The translations under genes were made by a program, and so were the position numbers. Below, piece by piece: positions 60,101 through 64,000 of a DNA stretch of 64,000 nucleotides. The DNA is taken from positions 63,599,365-63,663,364 of the forward strand of contig RSEF01000003.1 of NCBI GenBank assembly GCA_003993805.1, read 5' to 3'. The stretch's first letter is position 1, and the number at the start of each line of letters is the position of its first letter. Under the pieces are notes generated by a model. The model ran no database searches. It worked only from the letters and a program-made list of their open reading frames with translations, and was not told where the DNA came from. The DNA comes from Himantopus leucocephalus (Eukaryota > Chordata > Aves > Charadriiformes > Recurvirostridae).

Positions 60101-61069
60101 ATCTGCACCACAGACAGCTCTTCGCCTGTGCAAAGACTGAATTTAATGGAACAACTTAACATCAAAATTCAATGAAAAATGTCCCTCTTTAAATACTGTC
60201 TGATTTGGCAGGGCACTGTAAGAAATGCCTCATTTTAAGACCACGCTTAAACTCTCTGCTGAACATGGAGTGTATGTTTCTGAAATTAAACACGTGCTTA
60301 AAGGACTTGCTAAACTGGGGCGCAAAGAAATGAGGTACCAGGCAAATCCTCTTGCAGCTCTGGCTCAGAAAAGCAGAAAAGTGTATTCCATTATAAAAGT
60401 AAAGTTGCTGCAAAAGCTTCCTCATTTGAGAGGCACCACGGAGATTACAGCACAGACTTCACCAATTACTTACGTAAAATCAGAACAATAGCAAGTGATA
60501 ATCATGGATTGCAAAACGGTCATAAAACCCTTCTGCTACCAGTGAGTTATTCCTCATGTGTGTTAATTAAATCAGTTTAATTTTGGAAGTACAGACTTGT
60601 ACTGACTTACAGTCTCGCACGCTGAGCCACCTGGCTGTGAGCAGGAGATCTGAAGGAAGAGCAATCCCAGAGCTGTGCAGAAGCGCTTTATAGCAATAAG
60701 CAAGCGGAGAAACCAGCAAAGGCAAAACTAGTATTAGAGTAAAAAACTCAGAGACCGTTACAGCTCTGAAACATCTCATTTGTAGGGACTGGAAAAATGC
60801 AGCAGTTTTTCTTATGGGCTTTACTTTTCTCCTCCTCCCCTTTTTCAGGGGACACAAATTGCTCTCAGCTGTGAAGGAGCTACAAGCATTTGGCTTCACG
60901 GAAAAAACCCAATACTTTGGGGTTACTAGACAGAACTCTGTTCCGCAGAAACGAAAATCAGAAATAAAATCAGCGTTTGTGTGTTTTACAAAACGGCACT
61001 TCCGACTTCTCTGAAGTTCTGCACGCCCGCTATTTCTTGGAGCCATTTTCCTCGCCTGGCTTAGCGAGC

Positions 61070-61289
61070 GCTGCAGAACATGGAGCTGTCGGGCAGATTG
61101 TATTACTGCGCCGCGCTGCGCTTGGAACCACCGACTACTGCAAACTGCAGCTGTCCTCTTGCAGAGGCCACGTTACTCACACGGAGCNGCTGCAGAACAT
61201 GGAGCTGTCGGGCAGATTGTATTACTGCGCCGTGCTGCGCTTGGAAGCACCGACTACTGCAAACTGCAGCTGTCCTCTTGCAGAGGCCA
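61070..61289. repeat. direct near-duplicate around a single N, probable assembly artefact
   Basis: Copy 1 (61070-61170) and copy 2 (61189-61289) both read gctgcagaacatggagctgt and continue alike to gcagaggcca. They differ by C/T and C/G substitutions. N is at 61188. This most likely represents unmerged contig ends. Confidence 0.85.
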
Positions 61290-61969
61290 TTAGTAGTACC
61301 CCCCTGTTTAATTAACTCCGCTGCCTCTCCGGAGCCAGCCCTTCTCTAACGAGCAGCACAGGCGGGCGTTGCCACTGCCCCGTTTCAACAGCGGGAAGCA
61401 GCGGGCTTCGAAGAAGGACCCTTCGCTCTGGAATTTGCTCCTGCCAGACTCAGAAATTGTTGAAACTCGGAGAGGGCTATGCAACCTGCCCGGTTTCCAA
61501 AGCTTTTTCGTGCAATTTCTGCAAATTGTATTTAAAATTTGTATTTAAATCTGTATTTTTTTAAAAAGCCCACCAAACTGCTAACCAAGCTGCTAGCAAG
61601 CAAACCAGCATGTTCCTAGAGAAAATCCTTTTTTTTCCCCTCTTTTTTTTTTTTTCCTAAAAATCTCCTGCCCTTATGCACTGCCCTATTCCATTCGCAC
61701 CGCAGGACAATGTTTATTATGCAGTTTTAATCTCGAAGATCAAACGAGCACCCTCAGGAACGATACACAGCCCAGGAATAAACACTGCTGTCGGCATCCC
61801 GCTCTCCATCCTCGGCGACCTACGGGTGCTCTATCGCAGCTCCTCAGTTGGGTCTCGAAAGAAGCCTCGCACGCACCTTTCCTGCCAGAGGATGCCAGAG
61901 CCAGCGCACAAGCTCGAAACTACAGAAAGGAATACTTCAAGGGCTGCAAAATTTAAATTGGAAGCGTCT

Positions 61970-61991
61970 NTTTTTTTTTTTTTTTTTTTTT
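61970..61991. repeat. N followed by poly-T run
   Basis: N at 61970 directly abuts a T run of about 21 bases. A homopolymer-linked assembly join; the length is unreliable. Confidence 0.85.
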
Positions 61992-63313
61992 AAATTTCAT
62001 GAAGAACTGCAGCAGCTGAAAAGGGAAAGCTCATCTGATAAACAGAAATTCAAAACGTCACCGGCGTAATTAGTTTTTGAGAAAAATATTTACACCGCAG
62101 CCGAATCAAGCTGCTTTGCAGCCAAACCCTGGCAAAACTGCAACAACGGAGAAGGTTTTGTGTCTGCTTTTTAATGATTGTATCCTAATTACAGCAAAAT
62201 TTCACCCCTTCCCAATGCTGGCCGGGAGAATCATTGTAAAATGCAGGGTCCTGCAAATTAGCAAGCAAGTGAACAATAAATTCCCCCCAAGGATAATGCA
62301 TCACAAAACACACTGCATTCATTTATTTGGCGAAGTGCAGTTTAATTACTTGTAAAAATAATGACTCCTTTGTACGGGCTCTCGCTAACATGCGTTGCTG
62401 CTCTGTGTTTTGCTGAGTGGTACAAGTTGCATGCCAAATCTGCGTGCATGGATTATTCAGCGTGCGCGCAAGCAGAGTGCAGAAAAGAGGTTGTACAGTA
62501 TCCATTGTGTTTTGACAGCACATAAATGATATATACTCTCTTCATGGAATTTGGCTGCTCTTCCATATTTTGAAACTCAATATTTCTCCTCTCAATAGGG
62601 ATTTTCAAGCCTCGATCCCATCTCATTGCAGAAAGCACTAAGCACAACAAAAATCTCTGCTGGGAAATCGGGATGTGTCCATTTTGCAGCTGCCACCCTC
62701 CCGTGGGGGTCCCCGTGTCACACGGTGCTCCCACCGCTCCGGCCAGCCCCGAGCCCATAGCGCGGTGCTTCACCACCGTCCCACCCACTGAGAAAAGGAT
62801 CTGTGACTTCCAGCATCCACAGGTTTCTGTTTGCAGGGCTTCCTGGAGGTAGCAGGGGTTTCAGAGTCACAGCATATGTGCCATGGCTGTCAGATGTTTA
62901 TACGTTGTATTTCCACCCAGCAGCCCAAGAGGAAAACTAAACATACTGAACAGTTTAAGGATATACCAAAAAGAACAGGATCGGGGATCTTCATGGTAAC
63001 GCTACTGAAGTTGCTAGTGTCTTGGTCTTGCCAGTGTCTTATTTTCAAAGATGAACGGTAAAGGTCGTCAGAGAAACCCCTTGGATTACACCAGCAGCGC
63101 CCGTTACAGGGGATGGCACAGGGCAATGCCAGGTAATCCAAGTACTCCTCTTCTTTCTTTCCACTCAGCGAGAACTGCCATTCCAGTATTGGAACCGGTT
63201 GTGAAATACTCCACCAAATACGTGAATAGCTCTTGTAATAGTTTTGTTTACTTCCCATTTCTTTTTAAATTACCAGCTCTACTCATATTCAAATTGCAGT
63301 ACTTGCTGTGAGC

Positions 63314-63375
63314 TCTATAATCAACTTTTGGCCAACTTAAGCTTTCTATAATCAAGTTTTGGCCAACTTAAGCTT
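63314..63375. repeat. tandem duplication, period 31 bp
   Basis: tctataatcaacttttggcc followed by aacttaagctt at 63314-63344, repeated at 63345-63375 with a single C/G change. No N intervenes, so this one is likely genuine. Confidence 0.9.
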
Positions 63376-64000
63376 CTTGACAGTCTGAAAAGTCTGTTAA
63401 CGTGGTTAGTTTCACCTTGGAGAACTTTGCAACACTTACAGGATGAATTTGCACATTCCAATTTGACAAGATAGCCTGCAAGAGAGTTGTGCGTTTTCAC
63501 AGTATGACTGTTGAACTCGATGGAGAAAAAAGTAACACTGTCAGCATCTCTGGATTAATCCCAGCCAAGGGTGGCAGAAGAAAAGGTTAGAATATCGCTC
63601 CCGTCCCACCCTGCACCTTCTCCTTCACCCTCACTTTGCATGTGGTCGGCTGAATTGTTCAAGATGAAACTTAAATGCAATCACTGCAGCAACACAGATT
63701 GTATTTTTTGCCCTCTAACACTCCGTCCAACAACTATAGAAAGCAGAATAATTTACAATTCGTAACAGAGCAATGTTGCGTGATAAAGTGGAGAACACAG
63801 CAGACTCCTAAACATGACATTGGATCACTCAACATAAACCCCAAGTATCTGAAAACTCAATTCAGAAAAACAAAGTTAATAACAAAGCTTAAGAGAACCG
63901 GGCATCAGAATAACACACATGCACACCAAATCTTTTCTCCTTTACAAATAGACCCCTCGGGACTTATTTAAGCTCTTTGTCTTTATTAGCCTCAGCGTTT

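Larger units (their letters stand above)
53157..64000 (-). other. AKAP13: partial AKAP13 intron, at least 10.8 kb
   Basis: From the acceptor at 53157 to the window end I see no further AKAP13 exon. In particular, the ankyrin-repeat exon expected next upstream (ending with a phase-2 codon) is not recognisable. The region has single-N joins at 54187, 61188 and 61970, a tandem repeat at 63314-63375 and some short inverted repeats. No other gene is supported. Confidence 0.7.

Noticed and set aside
59776..60175. Overlapping 129- and 109-codon open frames on opposite strands
   Set aside because: Neither resembles a known protein, and no splice sites in AKAP13 phase flank them. Treated as chance.
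61070..61349. Possible duplicated coding repeat (two copies of NMELSGRLYYCA-like sequence)
   Set aside because: The copies are separated by a single N as in other assembly joins, and the translation matches nothing I recognise.
1..64000. CRISPR arrays, tRNA or rRNA genes, integrated viruses
   Set aside because: No regularly spaced repeats, no tRNA-like cloverleaf boxes that I could pick out, and no retroviral gag/pol/env-like frames were noticed. The eukaryotic context also makes CRISPR arrays irrelevant.

Overview
The window is vertebrate nuclear DNA and almost certainly from a bird. It carries several CR1 LINE 3' fragments of the avian type, two weak MIR-like remnants, long introns with GT-AG boundaries, and no bacterial-style gene packing. 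The only gene I can support is AKAP13 (AKAP-Lbc/Brx, an A-kinase anchoring protein and Rho guanine-nucleotide exchange factor). It lies on the minus strand, and both of its ends are outside the window. Recognition rests on short blocks shared with the mammalian protein: EPDSW, SCGN-NEE, EDEVDF, INRE-WC--EPCPD, SPECENFL, QGVLKRESGS-SDLF, PEEEH-ACD and SPFRRHSWGPGKN.

Six internal exons are visible. In transcript order (high to low coordinate) they are 53156-52967, 49585-46690 (a giant 2,896-nt exon), 43002-42926, 11320-11239, 7364-7228 and 569-226. All six have consensus acceptors and donors. Their phases chain without a break (2 to 0, 0 to 1, 1 to 0, 0 to 1, 1 to 0, 0 to 2), giving 3,726 nt of coding sequence. 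They encode the end of the N-terminal ankyrin-like region, the long disordered acidic region, and the serine-rich linker before the C1 and DH-PH domains. The catalytic exons must lie to the left of base 1, and the first exons to the right of base 64,000.

Layout: 1-225 partial intron; 226-569 RRHS-containing exon; 570-7227 intron with a CR1; 7228-7364 exon; 7365-11238 intron with a CpG-enriched patch at 8460-9300; 11239-11320 exon; 11321-42925 a 31.6-kb intron with CR1s, a MIR-like SINE, a dense CpG cluster at 37341-37440 and a 100-N gap; 42926-43002 small exon; 43003-46689 intron; 46690-49585 giant exon; 49586-52966 intron with a CR1; 52967-53156 exon; 53157-64000 partial intron.

Three observations stand out. 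First, the canonical PKA RII-binding helix known from mammalian AKAP13 is not recognisable at the matching place in the giant exon, although the PKA target site RRHS downstream is kept. Second, the CpG cluster in the 31.6-kb intron ends in an ATG directly abutting a GTGAGT donor. Splicing to the next exon would be in frame, so this is a candidate alternative first exon. Third, several single-N positions sit between near-identical direct copies and look like unmerged contig ends rather than real duplications. Comparisons with human AKAP13 are from memory and were not run as alignments.
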